Notes under the pieces: model-generated | Databases searched by the model: none | Told to the model about the DNA's origin: nothing | The model's input: only the letters and a program-made list of their open reading frames with translations | Shown here: one piece after another, positions 47,065 to 58,810 of the stretch | How positions within the stretch are numbered: the stretch's first letter is position 1 | Layout of the letters: each line of letters begins with the position of its first letter | NCBI RefSeq assembly: GCF_900102635.1 | Contig: NZ_FMZQ01000001.1 | Location: 558,001 to 622,000, forward strand | Length of the DNA: 64,000 nucleotides | Source: Ectopseudomonas chengduensis | GTDB lineage: Bacteria; Pseudomonadota; Gammaproteobacteria; Pseudomonadales; Pseudomonadaceae | Reading direction: 5' to 3' | Position numbers and translations under genes: made by a program

Positions 47065-48444
47065 TTACACGGTGTGCAGGTACCAGTTGTATTCGAGGTC
47101 GGAGATGGTGGTCTCGAACTCCTGCAGCTCGGCTTCCTTGCACGCGACGAAGATGTCGATGTACTTCGGATCGATGTACTTGTTCAGCACTTCGCTGTCG
47201 TCCAGCTCGCGCAGCGCGTCGCGCAGGTTGTTCGGCAGGCTCTGCTCGAGTTGCTCGTAGGAGTTGCCTTCGATCGGCTCGCCCGGGTCGATCTGGTTGG
47301 TCAGACCGTGGTGGATGCCGGCGAGGATCGACGCCAGCATCAGGTAGGGATTGGCGTCGGCGCCGGCCACCCGGTGTTCGATGCGCACGGCGTCGGCGCT
47401 GCCGGTGGGCACGCGCACGGCCACGGTGCGGTTGTCCAGCGCCCAGCTCGGCGCGTTGGGCACGTAGAACTGCGCGCCGAAGCGGCGGTAGGAGTTCACG
47501 TTAGGGCAGAGGAAGGCCATGCTCGCGGCCATGGTGTCGAGGATGCCGCCGATGGCGTGGCGCAGCGGCTGGTTCTCCAGCGGGTTGTCGGCGGCGAAGA
47601 TGTTCTTGCCGGTCTTCTTGTCCAGCAGCGAGATGTGCACGTGCAGACCATTGCCCGCCTGGCCCGGGTAGGGCTTGGCCATGAAGGTGGAATCCATTTC
47701 ATGGTCGTAGGCGATGTTCTTGATCAGGCGCTTGAGCAGCAGCGCATAGTCGCAGGCCTTGATGGCGTCTTCGACGTGATGCAGGTTGACCTCGAACTGC
47801 GCCGGGGCGCTTTCCTTGACGATGGCGTCGGCCGGGATGTCCTGCTCCTTGGCCGCTTCGAGCATGTCCTGCAGGCAATCGACGTACTCGTCGAGGTCGT
47901 CGATCAGGTACACCTGGGTCGAATGCGGGCGCTTGCCGGAGATCGGCGAGCGCGGCGGCTGCGGCCGGCCGTTCACGTTCTCCTGGTCGATCAGGTAGAA
48001 CTCCAGTTCGAAGGCTGCGCAAATACGCAGGCCCAGTTCGTCGAACTTCTGCACCACCTGGCGCAATACCTCGCGCGGGTCGGCGAAAAAAGGCGTGCCG
48101 TCCAGCTCGTGCATGGTCATCAGCAACTGCGCGGTGGGGCGCTTCTGCCAGGGTTCGTTGCACAGGGTATTGGGGATGGGGAAGCAGATACGGTCGGCGT
48201 CACCGATATCCAGGCCAAGGCCGGTGCTCTCGACGGTGGAGCCATTGATGTCGAGGGCGAAGAGCGAGGCCGGCAGGTTGATGCCTTTCTCGTACACCTT
48301 GTGCAGAGCGTTTCGATCGATGCGCTTGCCGCGCACCACGCCATTCATATCTGCAATAAGAAGGTCGACGAACTGGACCTCGGGATGTTCCTTGAGGAAC
48401 GCGTTCGCTTCGTTAAGCTGAACGGCACGCGGGGGTACCGACAT
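47065..48444 (-). CDS. spuI: Glutamine-synthetase-like gamma-glutamylpolyamine synthetase
   Basis: This 459-residue enzyme of the GlnA/PuuA type ligates glutamate to a polyamine amine with ATP. It has an N-terminal beta-grasp (H-P-E-V-Q-F-V-D-L-L-I-A-D-M-N-G-V-V-R-G near 20-39) and the catalytic barrel with E-L-E-F-Y near 146-150, N-G-L-H-V-H-I-S near 266-273 and R-I-E-H-R-V-A-G-A-D-A-N-P-Y near 366-379. The ATG at 48444 has an AGGTG site; the longer frame to 48474 lacks similarity. By position it corresponds to spuI of P. aeruginosa, divergent from the spu operon. Confidence 0.9.
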   Translation of the reverse strand: MSVPPRAVQLNEANAFLKEHPEVQFVDLLIADMNGVVRGKRIDRNALHKVYEKGINLPASLFALDINGSTVESTGLGLDIGDADRICFPIPNTLCNEPWQKRPTAQLLMTMHELDGTPFFADPREVLRQVVQKFDELGLRICAAFELEFYLIDQENVNGRPQPPRSPISGKRPHSTQVYLIDDLDEYVDCLQDMLEAAKEQDIPADAIVKESAPAQFEVNLHHVEDAIKACDYALLLKRLIKNIAYDHEMDSTFMAKPYPGQAGNGLHVHISLLDKKTGKNIFAADNPLENQPLRHAIGGILDTMAASMAFLCPNVNSYRRFGAQFYVPNAPSWALDNRTVAVRVPTGSADAVRIEHRVAGADANPYLMLASILAGIHHGLTNQIDPGEPIEGNSYEQLEQSLPNNLRDALRELDDSEVLNKYIDPKYIDIFVACKEAELQEFETTISDLEYNWYLHTV

Positions 48445-48631
48445 GATGCAACACCTTTTTGTTAAATATATCAATCATGCGACTGCATGGGTGTGAGTCA
48501 ATCCGAAACGCACTTTACTGTCAAGCTGGCCCAATGATGCCCTGTAGTGGGGCGTGGCGGCCATTTTTGGGGCATTCCAAGGCCTTTCAGCGGGCTCCAA
48601 GCGTTGATCTTTCAGGTTGCTCAGTGGGGTG

Positions 48632-48672
48632 TGTTCAATTTTTTACAGAGCTATTGTGTAAAAAAATGAACA
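48632..48672. promoter_or_regulatory. PuuR/PauR-like double operator between the divergent polyamine genes
   Basis: TGTTCAATTTTTTACA (48632-48647) faces TGTAAAAAAATGAACA (48657-48672) with one mismatch across 9 bases. Each arm resembles the 15-base E. coli PuuR site AAAATATAATGAACA as I recall it (11 and 10 of 15, with TGAACA intact in both). It lies in the 794-base region 48445-49238 that otherwise holds only a spuA remnant. Confidence 0.6.
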
Positions 48673-48719
48673 AGGCTAAGCTCGGTTCAAACCCATAACA
48701 GCAATAATACGGGTGTCTC

Positions 48720-48800
48720 ATGTTTTGCCTGCCGGCCATCGGCGTCAGCGCTTGCACTAGGACCATCGGTCACGCGACCTCTTCCCTCATCAACGAGGCG
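48720..48800 (+). pseudogene. Remnant of the gamma-glutamyl-GABA hydrolase gene (spuA/puuD)
   Basis: The first ~27 codons of an open frame (48720-49121) read M-F-C then LPAIGVSACTRTIGHAT and S-S-L-I-N-E. This resembles the start of the class I amidotransferase PuuD/SpuA (pattern P-x-I-G-V-x-x-C ... G-H-A-T-x-x-L-x-E), and the gene sits where spuA lies in P. aeruginosa, just before spuB. After about residue 27 the similarity ends, no catalytic G-x-C-R-G motif exists, and no ribosome site precedes the ATG. I read it as a 3'-deleted remnant; similarity was judged from memory. Confidence 0.45.
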
Positions 48801-49238
48801 AGCCCGCTCATCATATGGGCCGGATCAGTCATGAGCATGACCGCTGCAACGCAGCAACATCTCTCCTTTGCGGCCTCTGCGTCGCGCGGCCTGTCTCGTC
48901 AGGCTGTTCGCTCATTCCATACCCTGCACGATAGCGTACGTGGCTGCGCAACGCTCCCTGGCGTGCGCCCTGGCAGTTGCTCTGCAGCGCACCGCCCACT
49001 CGCGGGTTTCGCTGGGTTAGCGCAATGCCCCGAGCTAGACGGCTCGGGGCTCGTGAGAAAGGGTGAGCGATTTTATTTCGGTGGAGTGAAATGCCGGGTG
49101 TCGGAGGTGCCGCACCCCTAGTAGCATCCACCCGAATATCTCGCCTTCTTTCAGGCCTTTGGTGAGGCTTGCAGGGAGAAGGCGGGGCAACGCTGAACCC
49201 GCTATAACTCAAGCTGGTTCTACAACCCTGAGGTCTCT

Positions 49239-50597
49239 ATGAGTACCAAGCTAGACCAGCTCACGAGCTGGCTGAAAGAACGCAAAATCACCGAAGTCGA
49301 ATGCCTGATCAGTGACCTGACCGGCATTGCCCGCGGCAAGATCTCGCCGACCAACAAGTTTCTCGACGAGAAAGGCATGCGCCTCCCCGAGAGCGTGTTG
49401 CTGCAGACCGTGACGGGCGACTATGTCGAGGACGACATCTATTACGACCTGCTGGACGAAGCGGACATCGACATGTTCTGCCGTCCGGACGCCAACGCTG
49501 TCTTCGTCGTGCCCTGGGCCATCGAGCCCACCGCCATGGTGATCCACGATACGTTCGACAAGCAGGGCAACCCTATCGAACTGTCGCCGCGCAACATCCT
49601 CAAGAAGGTGTTGCAGATGTACGCCGAGAAGGGCTGGAAGCCCATCGTCGCGCCGGAGATGGAGTTCTATCTGACCAAGCGCAACAGCGACCCGGACTTC
49701 CCGCTGGTAGCACCTGTTGGCCGCTCCGGCCGCCCGGAAACCGGCCGTCAGAGCTTTTCCATCGATGCGGCCAACGAGTTCGACCCGCTGTTCGAAGACA
49801 TGTACGACTGGTGCGAACTGCAAGGCCTGGATCTGGACACCCTGATCCACGAAGAAGGCCCGGCGCAGATGGAAATCAACTTCCGTCATGGCGATGCACT
49901 GCACCTGGCCGACCAGATTCTGGTGTTCAAGCGCACCATGCGTGAGGCCGCGCTCAAGCATGATGTGGCGGCCACGTTCATGGCCAAGCCGATCACCGAC
50001 GAGCCTGGCAGCGCCATGCACATCCACCAGAGTGTGGTCGACATCAAAACCGGCAAGAACATCTTCTCCAACGAAGACGGGACGATGAGCGAGCTGTTCA
50101 TGCACCACATCGGGGGGCTGCAGAAATATATCCCCGAGCTGCTGCCGCTGTTCGCGCCGAACGTCAACTCGTTCCGCCGCTTCCTGCCCGATACCTCGGC
50201 GCCGGTGAACGTGGAATGGGGCGAGGAGAACCGCACCGTAGGCCTGCGCGTACCTGAGGCAAGCCCGCAGAACCGCCGCGTGGAAAACCGACTGGCAGGT
50301 GCCGATGCCAACCCCTACCTGGTGCTGGCGGCGACCCTGCTGTGCGGCTACATGGGCATGGTCGGCGGGGTCAAACCCGGCGCACCGGTCAAGGGTCGCG
50401 GTTACGAGCGTCGCAATCTGCGCCTGCCGGTGACCATCGAGAGCGCCCTGGAGCGTATGGAAGCCTGCAAGGACGCCGAGAAATTCCTCGGCGAGAAGTT
50501 CATCCGTGGCTATGTCGCGGTCAAGCGTGCCGAGCACGAGAACTTCAAGCGCGTGATCAGCTCCTGGGAACGCGAGTTCCTTCTGCTGTCGGTGTAG
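49239..50597 (+). CDS. spuB: Glutamine-synthetase-like gamma-glutamylputrescine synthetase
   Basis: This 452-residue GlnA/PuuA-family enzyme is a paralogue of the gene at 47065. It opens W-L-K-E-R-K-I-T-E-V-E-C-L-I-S-D-L-T-G-I-A-R-G-K near 10-33. Catalytic-barrel motifs are P-E-M-E-F-Y near 138-143, A-M-H-I-H-Q-S near 259-265 and R-R-V-E-N-R-L-A-G-A-D-A-N-P-Y near 346-360. It starts the gamma-glutamyl pathway that turns putrescine into GABA. The ATG at 49239 follows GAGG at 49229. First complete gene of the plus-strand spu unit. Confidence 0.92.
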   Translation: MSTKLDQLTSWLKERKITEVECLISDLTGIARGKISPTNKFLDEKGMRLPESVLLQTVTGDYVEDDIYYDLLDEADIDMFCRPDANAVFVVPWAIEPTAMVIHDTFDKQGNPIELSPRNILKKVLQMYAEKGWKPIVAPEMEFYLTKRNSDPDFPLVAPVGRSGRPETGRQSFSIDAANEFDPLFEDMYDWCELQGLDLDTLIHEEGPAQMEINFRHGDALHLADQILVFKRTMREAALKHDVAATFMAKPITDEPGSAMHIHQSVVDIKTGKNIFSNEDGTMSELFMHHIGGLQKYIPELLPLFAPNVNSFRRFLPDTSAPVNVEWGEENRTVGLRVPEASPQNRRVENRLAGADANPYLVLAATLLCGYMGMVGGVKPGAPVKGRGYERRNLRLPVTIESALERMEACKDAEKFLGEKFIRGYVAVKRAEHENFKRVISSWEREFLLLSV

Positions 50598-50610
50598 TTC
50601 CGGCGCAGGT

Positions 50611-50724
50611 GTAGGGTGGGCTTTAGCCCACCATTGCAGGCCGATTCGGTGGGCTGAAGCGGATCGCCGCCCGGCCCACCCTACTTGAGCGCGCTGAAGC
50701 GGATCGCCGCCCGGCCCACTCTAC
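50611..50724. repeat. REP cluster, family B, with a 32-base tandem duplication
   Basis: Unit 50611-50632 faces 50649-50684. The last 32 bases of that unit (50653-50684) are repeated with one mismatch at 50693-50724. It fills most of the gap between spuB and spuC. Confidence 0.85.
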
Positions 50725-50767
50725 AAGAGTCCGTGAGCCGGCCGCGTTCACAGAAGAAGGTGTGGTA

Positions 50768-52141
50768 ATGAACAAGCAAGCGAACAACCCCAAGACTGCG
50801 CACTGGCAGGCCCTGAGCCAGGCTCACCATCTGGCGCCGTTCAGTGATTACAAGCAGCTGGCCGAGAAGGGCCCGCGCATCATCACCGAGGCAAAAGGCG
50901 TGCATCTGTGGGACAGCGAGGGCAACAAGATCCTCGATGGCATGGCCGGTCTTTGGTGCGTGGCGGTCGGCTATGGTCGCGAGGAGCTGGTCGAAGCTGC
51001 CGCTACGCAGATGCGCCAGTTGCCGTTCTACAACACCTTCTTCCAGACCGCCCATCCACCGGTGCTGGAGCTGGCCCATGCCATCTCCCAGCTGGCGCCG
51101 GCCGGCATGAACCATGTGTTCTTCACCGGTTCGGGCTCGGAGGGCAACGACACCATGCTGCGCCTGGTACGCCACTACTGGGCGTGCAAAGGCCAACCGC
51201 AGAAGAAGATCATCATCAGCCGCGACAACGGCTACCACGGCTCCACCGTGGCCGGCGCCAGCCTCGGCGGCATGAAGTTCATGCACGAGCAGGGCGACCT
51301 GCCGATCCCGGGCATCGCTCATATCCCGCAGCCGTACTGGTTCGGTGAAGGTGGCGACATGAGCCAGGAAGCCTTCGGCATCTGGGCCGCCGACCAGTTG
51401 GAGAAGAAGATTCTCGAACTGGGCGAAGAGAATGTCGCGGCGTTCATTGCCGAGCCGATCCAGGGCGCTGGTGGTGTGATCATTCCGCCGGACAGCTACT
51501 GGCCGCGCATCAAGGAAATCCTCGCCAAGTACGACATTCTCTTCGTCGCCGACGAAGTGATCTGCGGTTTTGGTCGTACCGGCGAGTGGTTCGGCAGCCA
51601 GTATTACGACCTCAAGCCTGACTTGATGACCATCGCCAAGGGCCTGACCTCGGGCTACGTGCCGATGGGCGGACTGATCGTCAGTGACAAGGTGTTCGAA
51701 GTGATCGAGGCACATGGCGATTTCAACCACGGCTTCACCTATTCCGGGCATCCGGTGGCGGCAGCGGTGGGCCTGGAGAACCTGCGCATTCTAAAGGAAG
51801 AAGGCATCGTCGAGCGGGTGAAAGCAGAAACGGCACCATATTTGCATCGTCGTCTACGTGAGCTGGCGGATCACCCGCTGGTGGGCGAAGTGCGCGGCGT
51901 CGGCATGCTTGGTGCCATCGAGTTGGTGCAGGACAAGGCGACGCGCACACGTTATCCGGGTGACAAGGCGGTAGGCATGATCTGCCGCGGCCACTGCTTT
52001 AATAACGGTCTGATCATGCGCGCCGTGGGCGACACCATGATCATTGCGCCACCACTGGTGATCAGCCAGGCGGAAGTGGATGAGCTGGTGGAGAAAGCAC
52101 GCAAGTGCCTGGATCTGACCCTGCGTGACCTGTCGGTCTGA
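50768..52141 (+). CDS. spuC: Putrescine/polyamine:pyruvate aminotransferase
   Basis: This 457-residue class III PLP aminotransferase carries the omega-amino type motif [15 protein letters not shown] near 258-272, and the PLP lysine in [11 protein letters not shown] near residue 291. Substrate-side W-C-V-A-V-G-Y-G-R near 62-70 is as in SpuC. It converts putrescine (or mono-glutamylated forms) to the aminoaldehyde with pyruvate as acceptor. The ATG at 50768 is chosen over a GTG at 50762 because the AAGG site is 8 bases before it. Confidence 0.94.
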   Translation: MNKQANNPKTAHWQALSQAHHLAPFSDYKQLAEKGPRIITEAKGVHLWDSEGNKILDGMAGLWCVAVGYGREELVEAAATQMRQLPFYNTFFQTAHPPVLELAHAISQLAPAGMNHVFFTGSGSEGNDTMLRLVRHYWACKGQPQKKIIISRDNGYHGSTVAGASLGGMKFMHEQGDLPIPGIAHIPQPYWFGEGGDMSQEAFGIWAADQLEKKILELGEENVAAFIAEPIQGAGGVIIPPDSYWPRIKEILAKYDILFVADEVICGFGRTGEWFGSQYYDLKPDLMTIAKGLTSGYVPMGGLIVSDKVFEVIEAHGDFNHGFTYSGHPVAAAVGLENLRILKEEGIVERVKAETAPYLHRRLRELADHPLVGEVRGVGMLGAIELVQDKATRTRYPGDKAVGMICRGHCFNNGLIMRAVGDTMIIAPPLVISQAEVDELVEKARKCLDLTLRDLSV

Positions 52142-52179
52142 AAGCCCGCAGTCACGGAAAGTTGTCAGCGGTGCCATGA

Positions 52180-55692
<3,513 letters not shown>

Positions 55693-55745
55693 TCGTTCCT
55701 GCCCGGCCGCAGGGGTCGGGCACAATCTTCCGGGAGTTTTCCTAA

Positions 55746-56900
55746 ATGGCTGTTGCCTCCAGCGCCTACAAAAAAGCCCTCGAGGGGGATCAGACACCGA
55801 AAGAGGTGCTGGTCAAGATCGATCGGGTGACCAAGAAGTTCGACGAGACGGTGGCCGTCGACGACGTCTCGCTGACCATCAACAAGGGCGAGATCTTCGC
55901 CCTGCTGGGTGGTTCCGGCTCCGGCAAGTCGACCCTGCTGCGCATGCTCGCCGGCTTCGAGCGTCCAACCGAAGGGCGCATCATCCTCGATGGCGTCGAC
56001 ATCACCGACATGCCGCCCTACCAGCGGCCGATCAACATGATGTTCCAGTCCTACGCGCTGTTCCCGCACATGACCGTGGCGCAGAACATCGCCTTCGGCC
56101 TGCAGCAGGACAAGCTGCCCAAGGCCGAGATCGAAGAGCGCGTGGCCGAGATGCTCAAGCTGGTACACATGACCCAGTACGCCAAGCGCAAGCCCCACCA
56201 GCTCTCCGGTGGTCAGCGTCAGCGCGTGGCCCTGGCCCGCTCCCTGGCCAAACGCCCCAAGCTGCTGCTGCTCGACGAGCCGATGGGCGCGCTGGACAAG
56301 AAGCTGCGTTCGCAGATGCAGCTGGAACTGGTGGAGATCATCGAGCGTGTCGGCGTGACCTGCGTGATGGTGACACACGACCAGGAAGAGGCCATGACCA
56401 TGGCCCAGCGCATCGCCATCATGCACCTGGGCTGGATCGCCCAGACCGGTAGCCCGATTGATATCTACGAGACGCCGACCAGCCGCCTGGTGTGTGAGTT
56501 CATCGGCAACGTCAACCTGTTCGATGGTCAGATCACCAGCGACGAGGTCGACCACGCGATCATCGACTGCCCGCATCTGGACAAGCCGATCTACATCGGT
56601 CACGGCGTCAGTACTCGCGCCGAGAACAAGTCCGTCAGCTACGCCCTGCGCCCGGAAAAACTGCTGATGGCCACCGCGCTGCCGGATGACCACGAGCATC
56701 CCGAGTACAACTGGAGCCGTGGCCACGTGCACGACATCGCCTACCTCGGTGGTCACTCGGTGTACCACGTCAAGCTCACTTCCGGGCAGATCGTGCAGTG
56801 CTTCATCGCCAACGCCGAGCGCCGCGGCAAGCGCCCGACCTGGGACGATCCGGTGGTGGTGTACTGGGAAGACGACAGCGGCGTGGTACTGCAATCATGA
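55746..56900 (+). CDS. spuF: Polyamine ABC transporter ATP-binding protein
   Basis: This 384-residue PotA/PotG-type ATPase has Walker A G-G-S-G-S-G-K-S-T at 55-63, signature L-S-G-G-Q-R-Q-R near 153-160, Walker B L-L-L-L-D-E-P-M-G-A-L-D near 173-184 and H-loop V-T-H-D-Q-E-E-A. A C-terminal TOBE regulatory domain follows (from about 300). The stop overlaps the next ATG (ATGA). It serves all binding proteins of the cluster. Confidence 0.94.
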   Translation: MAVASSAYKKALEGDQTPKEVLVKIDRVTKKFDETVAVDDVSLTINKGEIFALLGGSGSGKSTLLRMLAGFERPTEGRIILDGVDITDMPPYQRPINMMFQSYALFPHMTVAQNIAFGLQQDKLPKAEIEERVAEMLKLVHMTQYAKRKPHQLSGGQRQRVALARSLAKRPKLLLLDEPMGALDKKLRSQMQLELVEIIERVGVTCVMVTHDQEEAMTMAQRIAIMHLGWIAQTGSPIDIYETPTSRLVCEFIGNVNLFDGQITSDEVDHAIIDCPHLDKPIYIGHGVSTRAENKSVSYALRPEKLLMATALPDDHEHPEYNWSRGHVHDIAYLGGHSVYHVKLTSGQIVQCFIANAERRGKRPTWDDPVVVYWEDDSGVVLQS

Positions 56901-57805
56901 AACCGAGCAAACTGGCGCGCTATCTGCCCACTGGGCGGCATGCCGTTATCGGCATACCCTTCCTCTGGCTGTTCATGTTCTTCCTGCTGCCCTTCATCAT
57001 CGTGCTGAAGATCAGCTTCGCCGAAGCCGACGTGGCGATTCCGCCCTATACGGAAATCTACCAGTGGGCAGACAACAAGCTGACGCTACTGTTGAATTTC
57101 GGCAACTACATCTTCCTCAGCGAAGATGCACTGTACCTGTCGGCCTACCTGGGTTCGCTGCAGATCGCCTTCTTCAGCACCTTGCTCTGCCTGGTGATCG
57201 GCTACCCGATGGCCTATGCCATCGCGCGTGCGCCGAAAGAGCACCAGACGGTACTGCTGCTGCTGATCATGATGCCGACCTGGACTGCGATCCTGATCCG
57301 CGTCTATGCCTGGATGGGCATTCTCGGCAACAACGGCCTGCTCAACAGCCTGCTGATGGGCATTGGTCTGATCGATACGCCGCTGCAGATTCTCAACACC
57401 AACACCGCGGTCTATATCGGCGTCGTGTATTCGTACCTGCCGTTCATGATCCTGCCGCTCTACGCCAACCTGGTGAAGCACGACCTCAGCCTGCTGGAGG
57501 CCGCCTCCGACCTGGGCTCGAGCAACTTCAACAACTTCTGGAAGATCACCGTGCCGCTGTCGAAGAACGGCATCATCGCCGGCTCCATGCTGGTGTTCAT
57601 TCCGGTGGTCGGTGAATTCGTCATCCCCGAACTGCTCGGCGGCCCGGAGACCCTGATGATCGGCAAGGTGCTGTGGCAGGAGTTCTTCAACAACCGCGAC
57701 TGGCCGGTGGCGTCCGCCCTGGCGGTGGTGATGCTGGCGATCCTGATCGTGCCCATCATCCTGTTCAACCGTAACCAAGCGAAAGAGCTGGAGGGCCGCC
57801 CATGA
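56897..57805 (+). CDS. spuG: Polyamine ABC transporter permease (PotB/PotH type)
   Basis: This 302-residue inner-membrane permease has six spans. The coupling loop is L-L-E-A-A-S-D-L-G-S-S-N-F-N-N-F-W-K near 198-215, and G-E-F-V-I-P-E-L-L-G-G follows near 236-246, typical of PotB/PotH. Start 56897 lies in an ATGA overlap with spuF; the stop overlaps spuH in the same way. Confidence 0.94.
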   Translation: MKPSKLARYLPTGRHAVIGIPFLWLFMFFLLPFIIVLKISFAEADVAIPPYTEIYQWADNKLTLLLNFGNYIFLSEDALYLSAYLGSLQIAFFSTLLCLVIGYPMAYAIARAPKEHQTVLLLLIMMPTWTAILIRVYAWMGILGNNGLLNSLLMGIGLIDTPLQILNTNTAVYIGVVYSYLPFMILPLYANLVKHDLSLLEAASDLGSSNFNNFWKITVPLSKNGIIAGSMLVFIPVVGEFVIPELLGGPETLMIGKVLWQEFFNNRDWPVASALAVVMLAILIVPIILFNRNQAKELEGRP

Positions 57806-58689
57806 AGCGTTTCAGTTTCTCCAGCATCATGCTCTGGGCTGGCCTGATCTTCATCTACCTGCCCATGGTCATCCTGGTCATCTACTCGTTCAACGCCTCG
57901 CGGCTGGTAACGGTGTGGGGCGGCTGGTCGGTGAAGTGGTACGTCGGTTTGCTGGACAACACCCAGCTGATGAACTCGGTGATGCGCTCGCTGGAAATCG
58001 CCTGCTACACCGCCATTGCGGCGGTGGCGCTGGGTACCCTGGCGGCCTTCGTGTTGACCCGCATCACTCACTTCAAGGGGCGCACCCTGTTCGGTGGCCT
58101 GGTCACTGCACCGCTGGTGATGCCGGAAGTGATCACCGGCCTGTCGCTGCTGCTGCTGTTCGTGCTGATGGCGCAGTTGATCGGCTGGCCGATGCAGCGT
58201 GGCATGACCACCATCTGGATCGCCCACACCACTTTCTGCTCGGCCTATGTGGCGGTGGTGGTGTCGTCGCGTCTGCGTGAACTGGACATGTCCATCGAAG
58301 AGGCGGCCATGGACCTGGGGGCGCGGCCGTGGAAGGTGTTCTTCCTGATCACCGTGCCGATGATCGCGCCGTCGCTGGCAGCAGGGGCGATGATGTCCTT
58401 CGCCCTGTCGCTGGACGATCTGGTTCTGGCCAGCTTCGTCTCCGGTCCGGGTTCGACCACCTTGCCAATGGAGATCTTCTCCGCCGTGCGCCTGGGGGTT
58501 AAGCCGGAGATCAACGCGGTGGCCAGCCTGATCCTGCTGGCAGTGTCGTTCGCCACCTTCCTGGCCTGGTTCTTCGCCCATCGCGCCGAGGAAAAACGCA
58601 AGAAGGCCATGCAGCAGGCCATGGACGAGACCACCAATCCGTCCTGGCAGCAGGTCGTCGACAGCCGTCGCAGCACCAGTAGCAACTGA
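57802..58689 (+). CDS. spuH: Polyamine ABC transporter permease (PotC/PotI type)
   Basis: This 295-residue permease has six spans. It shows Y-L-P-M-V-I-L-V-I-Y-S-F-N-A-S near 17-31 and the coupling loop I-E-E-A-A-M-D-L-G-A-R-P-W-K-V-F-F near 164-180, as in PotC/PotI. It is the last gene of the operon, followed by a strong terminator. Confidence 0.94.
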   Translation: MKRFSFSSIMLWAGLIFIYLPMVILVIYSFNASRLVTVWGGWSVKWYVGLLDNTQLMNSVMRSLEIACYTAIAAVALGTLAAFVLTRITHFKGRTLFGGLVTAPLVMPEVITGLSLLLLFVLMAQLIGWPMQRGMTTIWIAHTTFCSAYVAVVVSSRLRELDMSIEEAAMDLGARPWKVFFLITVPMIAPSLAAGAMMSFALSLDDLVLASFVSGPGSTTLPMEIFSAVRLGVKPEINAVASLILLAVSFATFLAWFFAHRAEEKRKKAMQQAMDETTNPSWQQVVDSRRSTSSN

Positions 58690-58705
58690 GCTTCTGGCTG
58701 AAAGC

Positions 58706-58733
58706 AAAACGGGCCCCGCGGGGCCCGTTTTTC
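58706..58733 (+). terminator. Rho-independent terminator of the spu operon
   Basis: The perfect 20-base palindrome ACGGGCCCCGCGGGGCCCGT is preceded by A's and followed by TTTTC. Confidence 0.9.
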
Positions 58734-58768
58734 ATGGTGTCACTGATCGGGGCGTTGTGCAGCAATCT

Positions 58769-58791
58769 GTAGAAGCGGCTTCAGCCGCGAA
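58769..58791. repeat. REP unit, family D
   Basis: GTAGAAGCGGCTTCAGCCGC core, single copy. It lies at the right edge of the accessory block; a family D pair also lies at its left edge (39884-39934). Confidence 0.65.
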
Positions 58792-58810
58792 TGTTGTGCC
58801 TGCCCAGCCG

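Noticed and set aside
48720..49121. Complete 133-codon gene before spuB
   Set aside because: Only the first ~27 codons look like a known protein; the rest has no similarity, no ribosome site precedes it, and it reads better as a gene remnant.
49161..49208. Sigma70 promoter TTGCAG/TATAAC before spuB
   Set aside because: The spacing between the two hexamers is about 28 bases, too long for a standard promoter.
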